From assembly GCA_040399685.1 (NCBI GenBank), contig JBBART010000013.1, positions 62,001 to 126,000 of the forward strand: DNA of 64,000 nucleotides, given 5' to 3'. The number at the start of each line of letters is the position of its first letter. The first letter of the stretch is position 1. This DNA is from CAIQQQ01 sp040399685 (GTDB taxonomy: Bacteria > Pseudomonadota > Alphaproteobacteria > Acetobacterales > Acetobacteraceae). Position numbers and translations under genes: made by a program. The notes under the pieces are model-generated. The model saw nothing but the letters and a program-made list of their open reading frames with translations, did not search any database and was not told where the DNA came from. Below, one piece after another: positions 8,033 to 17,083 of the stretch.

Positions 8033-9175
8033 TCAGGCGCGTGGGGCGCTGATCGTGGTCTCGATCGGGTGATCGGTTCCCGTCACGAACCGCCGCATCC
8101 GTTCGGCCACGGGCGAAAATCCGGCAAGGCCTGGCAGGATGTAATGCCGCGCGACGCCCACCCATCCCGGCCGGCCACGCGCAAGAAATGTCAGGCGCTC
8201 CATGCGGCCCACCACCGAACGATGCACGGGGTGGCGCAGGCGGGCGTAATCTTCGATGCGCCCTGAATGGCCGTGCAGTTCATCGGCGGCGCAGGCGGCG
8301 AAGACGAACGCGTCCTCGATACCCAGATTCATGCCGCGTGCCCCGATCGGCGCATGGATATGCGCCGCATCGCCGGCCAGTGCGACGCGGTGGGATGCGT
8401 GGGGAGACGCTAGGCGGTGCGCGATGTGAAAAATGGATTGCCATTCAATCCGCCCGGTGCGGGCGCCGGCCGGCAGGTAATTGAGTGGGTCTAACACATC
8501 GCCGAACACCCGCCACAGGCCGGGCCTGAGGCAGAGCAGGAAGATCAGCCCGCCCGTGACCAGGCAGACATGGGCGTGATCAGGGTCAAGCGGGTCGTTG
8601 AGTTCGATATCGTAAAGCGGCCATGGCTCAGGAAAGGAGCTTCCATCAAATGTGAGGCCCAGCGCCTTGCGGGCGATGCTGTTGGCGCCATCGGCGGCCA
8701 GGACAAGAGCGGCGCTGGTGGTCTCGCCGGCGCCGTCGGGGTGCCGCAGCACGGCTCTGACATTGTCCTGGTCAGGGGTGAGATGCTGGAGCGTTATGCC
8801 ATGTTCCACCTCGATGGCGTGCGGCTTCAGCGCCTGTGCGAGCAACGCCGCCGTCCGTGCCTGCGGCAGCACCGCCATGGGATGGTGTGACGGGATTCCG
8901 ATGAAATCGATATCGGCCAAAGGCTGCCACGCTTCGTGAAACCGAACACCGTGCACAATGCGCGCCTCTGCCAGCGCCAGCGCCGTCACGCCGCTTGCTT
9001 CGAGCAATTCCAGCGACCGTGGGTTGAGGACCTGCGCCCGAGATATGGAATTGGGCGCAGCAGCACTGTCGATGAGGCGCGCGCGCACGCCGCGCTCGGC
9101 GAGGAACAGGGCGGCGGCCAGCCCGGTTGTACCCGCCCCGATAATGAGAACCTCGCAGTCGGATGATGTTGCCAT
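8033..9175 (-). CDS. FAD-dependent aromatic-type monooxygenase
   Basis: The 380-residue protein is a class A flavoprotein monooxygenase of the UbiH/PHBH fold. The N-terminal Rossmann motif GAGTTGLAAALFLAERG binds FAD. The second FAD motif, GDAAHIHAPIGARGMNLGIE, lies near residue 275. The DG-type motif appears as VLAADGANSIARKAL around residue 160. It lacks the C-terminal thioredoxin-like domain of phenol hydroxylases. No aromatic-degradation genes adjoin it, so the substrate cannot be named. It is separated from the aldo/keto reductase by about 120 bases on the same strand. Confidence 0.8.
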   Translation of the reverse strand: MATSSDCEVLIIGAGTTGLAAALFLAERGVRARLIDSAAAPNSISRAQVLNPRSLELLEASGVTALALAEARIVHGVRFHEAWQPLADIDFIGIPSHHPMAVLPQARTAALLAQALKPHAIEVEHGITLQHLTPDQDNVRAVLRHPDGAGETTSAALVLAADGANSIARKALGLTFDGSSFPEPWPLYDIELNDPLDPDHAHVCLVTGGLIFLLCLRPGLWRVFGDVLDPLNYLPAGARTGRIEWQSIFHIAHRLASPHASHRVALAGDAAHIHAPIGARGMNLGIEDAFVFAACAADELHGHSGRIEDYARLRHPVHRSVVGRMERLTFLARGRPGWVGVARHYILPGLAGFSPVAERMRRFVTGTDHPIETTISAPRA

Positions 9176-9297
9176 GCAAAATCACTCCACTTTCGATGTA
9201 TTCAAGGCGGGGAGTATAACACAGTTCTGAATTGCGTTCTTCGTGGTGAATATTAAGTTTGACCTCGATGAGGCGGCCTGTTGGGCAAGGAGGGTTC

Positions 9298-9693
9298 GTG
9301 AACTCACTTCTCGAGCGGCGATATCTTGATCTTTTGTGGGCCTATAATTGCGGCAGCACAGGAGCGATTCAGGCGGTCAAGCACCGCCTGATGTTGGCGA
9401 TGGTGGATTACCAAATCCGCCCCGACGCCGCTTTGTGCCTGCTGACATTGTACGACCAGATGATTTTGCGGCCCTATTACGGGTCTATCCCAAACCGCGA
9501 CGGCTTTCCCGCCTCCGGCGATCTGGAAAATGCTCACCCTGCGCCGGCGTTCGATGTGGTTCAGCGCAGCCTCGATGTCATTCTGGACCGCGCACGCCAT
9601 GGCGGCTTCGAGGCGCCGATCTCGTCGCACAGCGTGTTGACCATCATTCAGGATGTGTGGCCGGAACTGAGCGACCTGTTCCATTGGGGGTAG
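9298..9693 (+). CDS. hypothetical protein
   Basis: I do not recognise this 131-residue protein. The GTG at 9298 is chosen because a strong AAGGAGGG stretch (9287-9294) lies just upstream; an in-frame TTG at 9259 and ATG at 9268 would extend it by up to 13 residues but have no such site. The protein is soluble, mostly helical by composition, and contains LLERRYLDLLWAYN at the start and a cluster of aromatic residues. It is convergent with the LacI-type regulator, with four bases between the stops. It could be a small accessory or regulatory protein; nothing in the sequence fixes a role. Confidence 0.55.
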   Translation: MNSLLERRYLDLLWAYNCGSTGAIQAVKHRLMLAMVDYQIRPDAALCLLTLYDQMILRPYYGSIPNRDGFPASGDLENAHPAPAFDVVQRSLDVILDRARHGGFEAPISSHSVLTIIQDVWPELSDLFHWG

Positions 9694-9697
9694 CCCA

Positions 9698-10738
9698 TCA
9701 CCCCACGGGGGCTGGGCCCGTGCTGTCGCGCACCACCAACGGAACGGGAAGGCGGATATGGGGCGCATCTGTGGCCGTGGCGGCTCCGGACAGCGCCTCC
9801 ACCAGCAACGCCGCCCCCTGCCTGCCCAACTCCCGGCGTGGCTGGCGGAAGGTGGTGAGCGTGGGTTCCACATAATCGGCGAAGGCAATGCCGTCGAACC
9901 CCACGACGGAGACGTCTCGGGGCACGGACACGCCAGCGGCGCGGACGGATTTGAGAAAGCCGATCGCCATTTCGTCGTTGGCGGCGAACACGCCGGTGGG
10001 ACGGCCGGGGGATGACAGGAAGGTCTGGGCCGCTGTTTCGCCGGCCGCGAAGGTGAAGTCTCCGGGATAGATGGATGCCTGCCTGCGGTCGATCCCGGCG
10101 GCGCGCAGGCCCTGCAGGAAACCGGCGCGGCGCTCGCGTTCCAGCACGTTGTCTTTCGGGCCGGCCACATACGCGAGCCTGCGGTGGCCGAGGGCTACCA
10201 GATACGCCACCGCCTCGATGGCGGCCTCCCGGTTCTGCGCGCCCACCTGCGGAAAATTGGCCCCGGGGATTGCCTCGCAGACGGCCACCATCGGCGTGCC
10301 GGTGTCCGACATCGACCGATCCAGCCCCTCCGGCACCCGGCCGTTGAGCAGGATCACGCCGTCCACCTGGCCGGATTGCACGATGCCGATCAGTTGCGGC
10401 TCTTTCTTGCGGGTCCGCGCCAGATTGCCGATCAGCAGGCCGTATCCGTGTGCGGACAACTCCTCGTCAATGCCGCGCAGCACGTCCGCGAAGAACGGGT
10501 TGGCGATATCGGGCACCACCACCAGCACCAGCATCGTTCGCCGCGCGCGCAACGATCGTGCGGCGACGTTGGGGGTGTATCCGATGCTGCGCACGGCCTC
10601 CATCACCCGTGCCAGGGTGGCGGCGCGCAGCTGGCCTGGCGCCGTCAGCGCCCGGCTGACGGTGGCGGTGGACACACCGGCAAGCTGGGCCACGTCTGCG
10701 ATGCGCGCTGTGCGCCGGTCGCCGGTTTCATCATCCAC
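9698..10738 (-). CDS. LacI-family transcriptional regulator
   Basis: This DNA-binding repressor has a LacI-type helix-turn-helix near the N-terminus (IADVAQLAGVSTATVSRAL) and a hinge helix, followed by a periplasmic-binding-protein-like effector domain with PDIANPFFADVLRGI and VVGFDGIAFADYVEP. The GTG start at 10738 follows a GGAGAG site; a TTG at 10756 is the alternative, giving 352 residues. It is divergent from the carbohydrate ABC operon, and a perfect 14-base operator lies between them. It probably represses that operon, and possibly itself, until the imported sugar or an intermediate binds. Confidence 0.92.
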   Translation of the reverse strand: MDDETGDRRTARIADVAQLAGVSTATVSRALTAPGQLRAATLARVMEAVRSIGYTPNVAARSLRARRTMLVLVVVPDIANPFFADVLRGIDEELSAHGYGLLIGNLARTRKKEPQLIGIVQSGQVDGVILLNGRVPEGLDRSMSDTGTPMVAVCEAIPGANFPQVGAQNREAAIEAVAYLVALGHRRLAYVAGPKDNVLERERRAGFLQGLRAAGIDRRQASIYPGDFTFAAGETAAQTFLSSPGRPTGVFAANDEMAIGFLKSVRAAGVSVPRDVSVVGFDGIAFADYVEPTLTTFRQPRRELGRQGAALLVEALSGAATATDAPHIRLPVPLVVRDSTGPAPVG

Positions 10739-10801
10739 GACCTGTGATCTCTCCAACGATCTTGCCCATACATACCGGCAAAAAGTGATTGTCAGTGAAA
10801 A

Positions 10802-10815
10802 TGTAATCGATTACA
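10802..10815. promoter_or_regulatory. putative LacI-family operator
   Basis: TGTAATCGATTACA is a perfect 14-base palindrome with the central CG dyad typical of LacI/GalR-family operators. It lies 113 bases upstream of the binding-protein start and 63 bases upstream of the regulator start, so one repressor dimer could control both divergent promoters. Confidence 0.8.
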
Positions 10816-10914
10816 GTTTTTCTCAGGAAACCCGTTAGACGCTAGAGTGGCGCTGCGGCAAGAAAAATAAAACGTAAAAAGACCAACAAAAATAATAACA
10901 TGAGGGAATACGTC

Positions 10915-12165
10915 ATGATCCGCAGCCTCGCAGCAGGCCTTTGCCTCGGCACCCTGCTCCTCGCCCCAGTCGCCTCCCACGCCCAGACCAAGCCGCAGCC
11001 GAAAGCGGAAGTTATTCATTGGTGGACCTCGGCCGGCGAATCGGCCGCCGTGAAGGTGTTCGCTGACCAGTTCACCAAGGCGGGCGGCATTTGGGTGGAC
11101 ATGGCGATCGCCGGCGGCGTCAATGCGCGCACGGCCGCGATCAACGCCATTGTTGGCGGCAATCCGCCAACCGCCATGCAGTTCAACACCGGCAAGCAGT
11201 TCGACGATCTGGTTGAGAACGACTTTCTGGTGAACATGGACAGCCTGGCGAAGTCCGAAAAATGGGCGTCCATCATGCCAGCGGCCATCCTGGCGGCGGT
11301 GACGCGCGACGGCCACGCCTATGCGGTGCCGATCAACATTCATGGCCAGAACTGGCTGTTCACCTCCAACGCGGCGCTTGCCAAGGCGGGCGCCACGGCG
11401 CCGACCAATTGGGATGATCTGTTCCCGGCGCTCGACAAGCTGAAGGCGGCCGGCCTGATACCGTTGGCGTTCAGCGGTCAGAAGAACTGGGAGCGGGGCC
11501 TGTTCAACTCCGTGCTTGCTGGCATGGGCGGCGGGGAGATGTTCACGGTATTCTGGGGCAAGCGCGACATTGCCACCATCAAAAGCCCGCAGTTCCGCAC
11601 TGTGGTCGACACCTATCGTCGCCTGCACAACTACGTCGATGCAGGCGCCGCCGCGCGCAACTGGAACGACGCCACCGGCCTGCTGATCCAGGGCAAGGCG
11701 GGCATGCAGTTCATGGGCGATTGGGCCAAGGGCGAATTCTCCGCTGCCGGCCAGACGCCGGACAAGGAATATGGCTGCACCGTGCTGGGCGCCAAATCGG
11801 TCTCCTATCTGATGGGCGGCGACGTGTTCGCCTTCCCCAAGCAGAAGGACCCCACCAAGACCGCGACCCAGATGATGCTGGCCGGATTGCTGCTGGACCC
11901 TGCGACGCAGATCGCCTTCGCGCAGAAGAAGGGCTCGATCCCGGTTCGCCTCGACCTAGATACCTCCTCGCTCGATGCCTGCGCCCGCAAGGCGTCCGGC
12001 TGGCTGGCCGATCCCAAGACCCAGGTGCCGGCGAACGAGTTGCTGTCCCCACCGGCGCTGACGGGTGCGGTTGAAGACCTGATCTCGCAGTTCTGGAACG
12101 ACCCGTCGATGACGGCCGACACGTTCATCGCCCGACTGGCCAGCACGATGGCGCAGCCGTTCTGA
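10915..12165 (+). CDS. carbohydrate ABC transporter, substrate-binding protein
   Basis: This periplasmic family 1 (MalE/UgpB-type) solute-binding protein captures the substrate for the importer encoded downstream. The ATG at 10915 follows a GAGGGA site and starts a signal peptide (Arg3, hydrophobic core GLCLGTLLLAPVA, cleavage after SHAQ). The mature protein begins with VIHWWTSAGESAAVKVFADQF, a family hallmark. Aromatic residues in INIHGQNWLF and the WxxF-type segments fit sugar stacking. At 416 residues the length is normal. A stem-loop follows the stop and may favour high expression relative to the permeases. Confidence 0.9.
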   Translation: MIRSLAAGLCLGTLLLAPVASHAQTKPQPKAEVIHWWTSAGESAAVKVFADQFTKAGGIWVDMAIAGGVNARTAAINAIVGGNPPTAMQFNTGKQFDDLVENDFLVNMDSLAKSEKWASIMPAAILAAVTRDGHAYAVPINIHGQNWLFTSNAALAKAGATAPTNWDDLFPALDKLKAAGLIPLAFSGQKNWERGLFNSVLAGMGGGEMFTVFWGKRDIATIKSPQFRTVVDTYRRLHNYVDAGAAARNWNDATGLLIQGKAGMQFMGDWAKGEFSAAGQTPDKEYGCTVLGAKSVSYLMGGDVFAFPKQKDPTKTATQMMLAGLLLDPATQIAFAQKKGSIPVRLDLDTSSLDACARKASGWLADPKTQVPANELLSPPALTGAVEDLISQFWNDPSMTADTFIARLASTMAQPF

Positions 12166-12174
12166 CAGACGCGT

Positions 12175-12201
12175 GGGCCGCTTCCGTTCCGGGAGCGGCC
12201 C
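12175..12201 (+). promoter_or_regulatory. intercistronic stem-loop after the binding-protein gene
   Basis: GGGCCGCTTCC and GGGAGCGGCCC form an 11-bp stem (one wobble) with a 5-base loop. There is no U tract, so it is more likely an RNA-stabilising structure than a full terminator. Such hairpins commonly raise binding-protein levels above permease levels. Confidence 0.65.
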
Positions 12202-12220
12202 GTCGGTGGAGAGCGCTTTG

Positions 12221-13120
12221 ATGAAAAATCCAATGCGTCGCAAGATCGGCTCACGCGTGCCTGCCCAGATTGCCCTGGTGCCGGCGGTGATGGTGGCCCT
12301 GGTGGTCTATTGCGGCTCAACCCTGTGGACGGTGTGGATCTCCATGACCAGTTCACGGATGTTGCCCAATTCCAACTTCGTGGGGCTGCGTCAGTATTCG
12401 AGCCTGATGGGCAATGAGCGATGGAGCACGTCCGTCAGCAATGTGCTGCTGTTCGGCGGTCTGTTCGTGGCAGCGTCGTTGACCATCGGCTTTTTACTGG
12501 CGGTGTTGATCGACCAGCGGGTAAGGGCCGAGAACCTGCTGCGCTCGGTGTTTATGTATCCGTTCTCGATGTCGTTCATCGTCACCGGCCTTGCCTGGCG
12601 CTGGCTGTTGGACCCAACATTGGGCATCGAGAAGCTGCTGCATGACATTGGCTTTGCGTCCGCCCATTTCGACTGGATCGTGCGGCCGGATCGCGTGATT
12701 TATACTTTGGTTCTGGCGGCGGTGTGGCACGCGTCGGGCCTGGTGATGGCGATCATGCTGGCCGGGTTGCGCGGTGTGGACACCGAGATCTGGAAGGCCG
12801 CCCGCGTTGACGGTCTGCCAGTGTGGCGCACATATGTTTCGATTGTCATTCCGATGATGGCCGGCAGTTTCGCCACCGCCGGAGTGTTGCTGTCCACCAG
12901 CGTGGTGCGGCTTTATGACCTCGCGGTGGCCATGACCAATGGCGGGCCTGGCATATCGTCCGAAGTTCCGGCCAAGTTTGTGATGGATCATTTGTTCGAG
13001 CGCGGAAACGTGGGCCTTGCCACGGCGGCCGCCACCACAATGCTGATGACGGTGATCGCCGTGATTGCTCCCTGGCTTTACTGGCAAAGCCGCCAGCGCG
13101 CAGCGGGAAAACTGACATGA
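12221..13120 (+). CDS. carbohydrate ABC transporter permease (MalF type)
   Basis: This is the first inner-membrane subunit of the sugar importer. The ATG at 12221 preceded by GGAGAG gives 299 residues with six predicted membrane spans. The EAA loop that docks on the ATPase is present as EIWKAARVDGLPVWRTYVSI, near residue 190. The last four bases overlap the next permease gene. Family: binding-protein-dependent transport, CUT1. Confidence 0.9.
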   Translation: MKNPMRRKIGSRVPAQIALVPAVMVALVVYCGSTLWTVWISMTSSRMLPNSNFVGLRQYSSLMGNERWSTSVSNVLLFGGLFVAASLTIGFLLAVLIDQRVRAENLLRSVFMYPFSMSFIVTGLAWRWLLDPTLGIEKLLHDIGFASAHFDWIVRPDRVIYTLVLAAVWHASGLVMAIMLAGLRGVDTEIWKAARVDGLPVWRTYVSIVIPMMAGSFATAGVLLSTSVVRLYDLAVAMTNGGPGISSEVPAKFVMDHLFERGNVGLATAAATTMLMTVIAVIAPWLYWQSRQRAAGKLT

Positions 13121-14004
13121 CCGCGATCTCCACGCCCAGCGGGCGCAAGCCGAAACACACCAGCACCGGGCGCATCGGCCTATACGCATTGTTGCTGATC
13201 AGCGCGTTATTTTTCCTGACGCCGCTGTATGTGATGCTGGTCACGTCGCTGAAATCGATGCCCGAAATCCGCCTCGGCAACATCTTGTCCTTGCCCCAGC
13301 ATGTGACGCTGGATGCCTGGTTCACGGCGTGGTCTTCGGCCTGCACGGGATTGACGTGCAACGGCATCAGCGTCGGCTTCTGGAATTCCATCCGTATTCT
13401 GGTGCCCAGCGTGATCGTGTCGATCTCGGTGGGGGCACTCACCGGATACACGCTGTCATTCTGGCGGCCACGTGGGGCGAAGCTGCTGTTCGGCATGTTG
13501 CTGATTGCGGCGTTCATACCTTATCAGGTGTTCATCTATCCGCTGGTGCGCGTGTTCAGCCAGGTGGGGTTGAACAACTCGCTGCCGGGCATTGTGATCG
13601 TGCACACGATCTTCGGCCTGCCGACCATGACCTTGCTGTTTCGCAATCACTTCGCGGCCCTGCCGATGGAGCTGTTTCGCGCGGCCCGCGTCGACGGCGC
13701 TGGGTTTTGGCGGATTTTCGGCCAGATCATGATGCCGATGGCGGTGCCCATCCTCGTCGTGGCGGTCATTCTGCAGGTCACGGGCATCTGGAACGACTTC
13801 ATCCTCGGCCTGGTGTTTGCCGGGCGGGAGAACCTGCCGATGACCGTGCAACTCAACAACATCGTCAACTCGACCCAGGGCGAGCGGACCTACAACGTCG
13901 ATATGGCAGCCACCTTGCTGACGGCCATTGTGCCGCTGGTTGTCTATTTCGGCTCGGGCCGCTGGTTCGTCCGCGGCATCGCCGCCGGCGCTGTGAAAGG
14001 CTGA
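13117..14004 (+). CDS. carbohydrate ABC transporter permease (MalG type)
   Basis: This is the second permease subunit (295 residues, six spans). The conserved early motif FFLTPLYVMLVTSLKSMPEI and the EAA loop ELFRAARVDGAGFWRIFGQI identify it as a MalG/AraQ-type CUT1 permease. It starts inside the stop of the MalF-type gene (ATGA overlap) and is followed after 5 bases by the ATPase gene, indicating one tightly coupled operon. Confidence 0.92.
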   Translation: MTAISTPSGRKPKHTSTGRIGLYALLLISALFFLTPLYVMLVTSLKSMPEIRLGNILSLPQHVTLDAWFTAWSSACTGLTCNGISVGFWNSIRILVPSVIVSISVGALTGYTLSFWRPRGAKLLFGMLLIAAFIPYQVFIYPLVRVFSQVGLNNSLPGIVIVHTIFGLPTMTLLFRNHFAALPMELFRAARVDGAGFWRIFGQIMMPMAVPILVVAVILQVTGIWNDFILGLVFAGRENLPMTVQLNNIVNSTQGERTYNVDMAATLLTAIVPLVVYFGSGRWFVRGIAAGAVKG

Positions 14005-14009
14005 ATATC

Positions 14010-15110
14010 GTGACCCCTCATAGCCAAGTTGCCAGCCAGATCTCGTTGCGCGGCATCGAGATCTCGTATGGATCTTTTCAAGTTCTGGAGCGGTTGGATC
14101 TGGAGGTCGCGCAATCCGAGTTCCTGGTGCTGCTCGGCCCCTCCGGCTGCGGCAAATCCACGCTGCTGAACGCCATCGCCGGGCTGACCGAGGTCGATGA
14201 CGGCCAGATCTGGATCGGTGGCCGCAACGTGACGTGGGAGGAGCCGAAGGATCGCGGCATCGCGATGGTGTTCCAGTCCTACGCGCTGTATCCGCGCATG
14301 AGCGTGCTCGGCAACATGTCGTTCGGCCTGCAGGTGGCGGGCATGAAGCGCGCCGAGATCGACCAGCGGGTGCGCGACGCGGCGGAAATTCTGCGCATCA
14401 CCGAATTGCTGGATCGCAAACCTTCTGAACTGTCTGGCGGGCAACGCCAACGGGTGGCGATCGGGCGGGCTTTGGTGCGCGATGCCGGGGTGTTCCTGTT
14501 CGACGAACCGCTGTCCAACCTCGATGCCCAGTTGCGGGCCGAGTTGCGCACCGAAATCAAGCGCCTGCACCAGCGGCTGGGAGCGACGATGATCTTCGTC
14601 ACCCATGACCAGATCGAGGCGCTCACCTTGGCCGACCGCATCGCGGTGATGCGCGACCGCCGCATTCAGCAGCTTGGCCCGCCGCAGGAGATCTATAACC
14701 GGCCCGCCAACCGCTTCGTGGCCAGCTTCGTGGGCTCGCCGGGGATGAGCTTTCTTCCCGGCCACATCACGCATGATGCGAACGGCATTGCATTTCGGGC
14801 CGCTGATCTGGTGGTCCGTCTGGAGCCGGGCATCTTCACGGAACCTCCGCAGGACGGCCTGCCGGTCGAACTCGGCATTCGCCCGGAACACGTCGTGCTG
14901 GCACCGGGGGCTGCGGACACCCACGCGGCGCCGGTGGAACTGGTTGAGCCGATGGGCAGCGACCTGCTGGTCTGGACCCGCCTCGGCGGCAGCCCGCTGA
15001 CCATTCGCCTGCCCGCCGAAACCGCCGTTGCGGTGGGCGATCACCTGCCGTTGGCGCTGCCGGCGCACCGGTTGAATTTCTTCGACATCGCCACCGGCCA
15101 GCGTCTCTGA
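14010..15110 (+). CDS. carbohydrate ABC transporter ATP-binding protein (UgpC/MsmX type)
   Basis: The ATPase energises the sugar importer. The GTG at 14010 gives 366 residues; the open frame continues far upstream over the permease gene, but that part is out of frame with known protein. Walker A is GPSGCGKSTLL (about residue 41), the ABC signature is LSGGQRQRVAIGRAL, Walker B is FLFDEPLSNLDA, and the switch His is in FVTHDQIEAL. The C-terminal about 110 residues form the TOBE-type regulatory domain of MalK-like proteins. Confidence 0.92.
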   Translation: MTPHSQVASQISLRGIEISYGSFQVLERLDLEVAQSEFLVLLGPSGCGKSTLLNAIAGLTEVDDGQIWIGGRNVTWEEPKDRGIAMVFQSYALYPRMSVLGNMSFGLQVAGMKRAEIDQRVRDAAEILRITELLDRKPSELSGGQRQRVAIGRALVRDAGVFLFDEPLSNLDAQLRAELRTEIKRLHQRLGATMIFVTHDQIEALTLADRIAVMRDRRIQQLGPPQEIYNRPANRFVASFVGSPGMSFLPGHITHDANGIAFRAADLVVRLEPGIFTEPPQDGLPVELGIRPEHVVLAPGAADTHAAPVELVEPMGSDLLVWTRLGGSPLTIRLPAETAVAVGDHLPLALPAHRLNFFDIATGQRL

Positions 15111-15137
15111 CCGGCCATTTCCCAAAGGAAAAGTAAG

Positions 15138-15890
15138 ATGACCACGCCAGCGATTTCCTATCAGCTATATTCCTCGCGCAACTTTCCGGATTTGGCCCGT
15201 CAGACGAAGATGCTGGCCGATCTCGGCATCAGGCATGTCGAGCCGTTCGGCGGATTGGTAGCCGATCTGCCGGCCTTGCAGGACGCGATGGCGGCCAACG
15301 GACTGACCGCGCCCACCGCCCATATCGGCGCACCCAGCTGGCGTGAGGATTGCGATGACATCATCGCCAAATTGAAGAGCCTCGGCGTGAAGACCGCGAT
15401 TGTCCCCGCCGTGCCGCCGGCAGAACGCACGCAGGACATTGAAGGCTGGAAGGCGCTGGGCCGCGAGATCGCCGGTTATCAGAAGCGCTGCGCCGATCAG
15501 GGGATGGAATTCGCGTGGCACAACCATCACTTCGAATTCGCCCAACTGCCGGACGGCTCCTATCCGATCGAGTGGATTTTGGGGGAAGACCCTGCCGTGA
15601 AATGGCAGTGCGACATCGCCTGGGTGATCCGTGGCGGCCAGAACCCGGCTGACTGGATCAGCAAATACAGCGCGCGCATCGTCAGCTTCCACGTGAAGGA
15701 TCTGGCGCCGGAAGGCCAGTGCACCGATGAGGATGGCTGGGCCGATGTGGGCCACGGCGTGATCGCCTGGCAGGCCTTACTGCCGTTGATGCGCGCAACG
15801 CCGTCGCCGGTGTGGACGTTGGAGCATGACAACCCCAACGACGATGCCCGCTTCGCGCGCCGTTCGTTCGCAACCGTCAAGGCGTGGTGA
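15138..15890 (+). CDS. sugar phosphate isomerase/epimerase-like TIM-barrel protein (short form)
   Basis: This is a 250-residue AP-endonuclease-2-like TIM barrel of the xylose isomerase-like family. Likely metal ligands are found in EFAWHNHHFEF, CDIAWVIRGG, SFHVKDLAP and TLEHDN. Members of this family act as sugar isomerases, epimerases, dehydratases or, in 3-keto-sugar pathways, as beta-elimination lyases or hydratases. It lies 27 bases after the transporter ATPase and just before a Gfo/Idh oxidoreductase. From this setting I infer that it acts on the oxidised sugar made by the neighbour. The precise reaction is not shown by sequence. Confidence 0.75.
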   Translation: MTTPAISYQLYSSRNFPDLARQTKMLADLGIRHVEPFGGLVADLPALQDAMAANGLTAPTAHIGAPSWREDCDDIIAKLKSLGVKTAIVPAVPPAERTQDIEGWKALGREIAGYQKRCADQGMEFAWHNHHFEFAQLPDGSYPIEWILGEDPAVKWQCDIAWVIRGGQNPADWISKYSARIVSFHVKDLAPEGQCTDEDGWADVGHGVIAWQALLPLMRATPSPVWTLEHDNPNDDARFARRSFATVKAW

Positions 15891-15895
15891 GCGAC

Positions 15896-17074
15896 ATGGC
15901 AAAGGAATCTGGCGTGAAAGAGTTGGGTGTAGGCGTTGTCGGCTGCGGCGTGATCTCGTCGATCTATATGCAGAACATGCCGTTGTTCGCTGGCATCAAA
16001 CTGGTCGCGTGCGCCGATATGCGGCCGGATGTGGCGCAGGCGCAGGGTGCAAAATTCGGCGTCGACGGTCTCGGCGTGGATGCGCTGCTGGCGCGGGACG
16101 ATATCGATGTGGTCGTCAATCTCACGGTGCCGAACGCGCATTATGCCGTCAGCCACGCGGCGTTGACCGCCGGCAAGCATGTGTTCACCGAAAAGCCGCT
16201 TTGCGCGTCGTTGGAAGATGGCCGCAAACTGGTGGCTGAGGCGGACGCGCGTGGCCTGCATCTGGGCTGTGCACCGGACACGTTCCTCGGCGCTGGCGGT
16301 CGTCTGGCGCGGCAGATGATCGACACGGGGAAGGTGGGCAAGATTCTGTCCGGCACAGCCATTCTGCTGTCGCGCGGCATGGAGCATTGGCATCCTGATC
16401 CGGAGTTCTTCTTCAAGCCCGGCGGTGGGCCGATCTTGGATATTGCACCGTATTATTTCGCGGCCCTCGTCAATCTGCTCGGCCCGGTGGCGCGGGTGCA
16501 GGCGCAGGCCCAGATCGGGCTGGCCGAACGCATCGTCACCGCGGCCGGACCGCGCGTGGGCGATCGGATCAAGGTGGAAACACCCACCACGGTGATGGCG
16601 CTGCTCGAATTCGGCAGCGGCGCACAGGTGTCGTTGATGATGAGCTGGGATGTGCATCGCCAAAGCCATCCGGGCATTGAACTCTATGGCACCGAAGGCT
16701 CGATGCGGGTGCCCGATCCGAATTTCTTCGGCGGCGCCATCGAGTTCACCGAGGGCGGTGGCGACTGGCAGAGTGCGAGTTCCGCCGACATGCCGTATGG
16801 CCGGCCCAACTGGCGTTCACCGTCCTGGCCCGCGACGCGTGCGGATCAGGCGAATTATCGCTGCCTGGGGCTGGCGGAAATGGCCCGCTCGATTGCCGAG
16901 GACACCCCGCATCGCAGCTCCGGCCGCGTGGCCTTGCATGTGCTGGAGGCGATGTACGCCGTGCTTCAGGCTGCTGAAACCCGCACCACCATCGAGGTCG
17001 GCACGCAGATCGAACGGTCGCCGGCTTTGTCGGATGACGATGCGCGGCTGTTGGCGCGGTTGGAAGCGATTTAA
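15896..17074 (+). CDS. Gfo/Idh/MocA-family oxidoreductase (first copy)
   Basis: This NAD(P)-dependent sugar dehydrogenase has an N-terminal Rossmann fold (GVGVVGCGVIS) and the family EKP motif (EKPLCASLEDG) holding the catalytic lysine near residue 100. The usual catalytic D-x3-H helix appears as LDIAPYYFAAL: the aspartate is kept but the histidine position is tyrosine, as in a subgroup of the family. The ATG at 15896 gives 392 residues; a GTG at 15884 overlapping the previous stop is possible. A terminator-like hairpin follows. In the proposed pathway it would oxidise C3 of the imported sugar, or reduce the 3-keto product. Confidence 0.82.
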   Translation: MAKESGVKELGVGVVGCGVISSIYMQNMPLFAGIKLVACADMRPDVAQAQGAKFGVDGLGVDALLARDDIDVVVNLTVPNAHYAVSHAALTAGKHVFTEKPLCASLEDGRKLVAEADARGLHLGCAPDTFLGAGGRLARQMIDTGKVGKILSGTAILLSRGMEHWHPDPEFFFKPGGGPILDIAPYYFAALVNLLGPVARVQAQAQIGLAERIVTAAGPRVGDRIKVETPTTVMALLEFGSGAQVSLMMSWDVHRQSHPGIELYGTEGSMRVPDPNFFGGAIEFTEGGGDWQSASSADMPYGRPNWRSPSWPATRADQANYRCLGLAEMARSIAEDTPHRSSGRVALHVLEAMYAVLQAAETRTTIEVGTQIERSPALSDDDARLLARLEAI

Positions 17075-17083
17075 GGGGAAGAG

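Noticed and set aside
13329..14009. Long in-frame extension of the sugar ABC ATPase upstream over the permease gene
   Set aside because: The permease in the other frame carries clear CUT1 motifs, and the extension shows no family similarity; the ATPase starts at the GTG at 14010.
13944..15125. 393-codon open frame opposite the sugar ABC ATPase
   Set aside because: It is an artefact of high GC third positions; no motif and no ribosome site.
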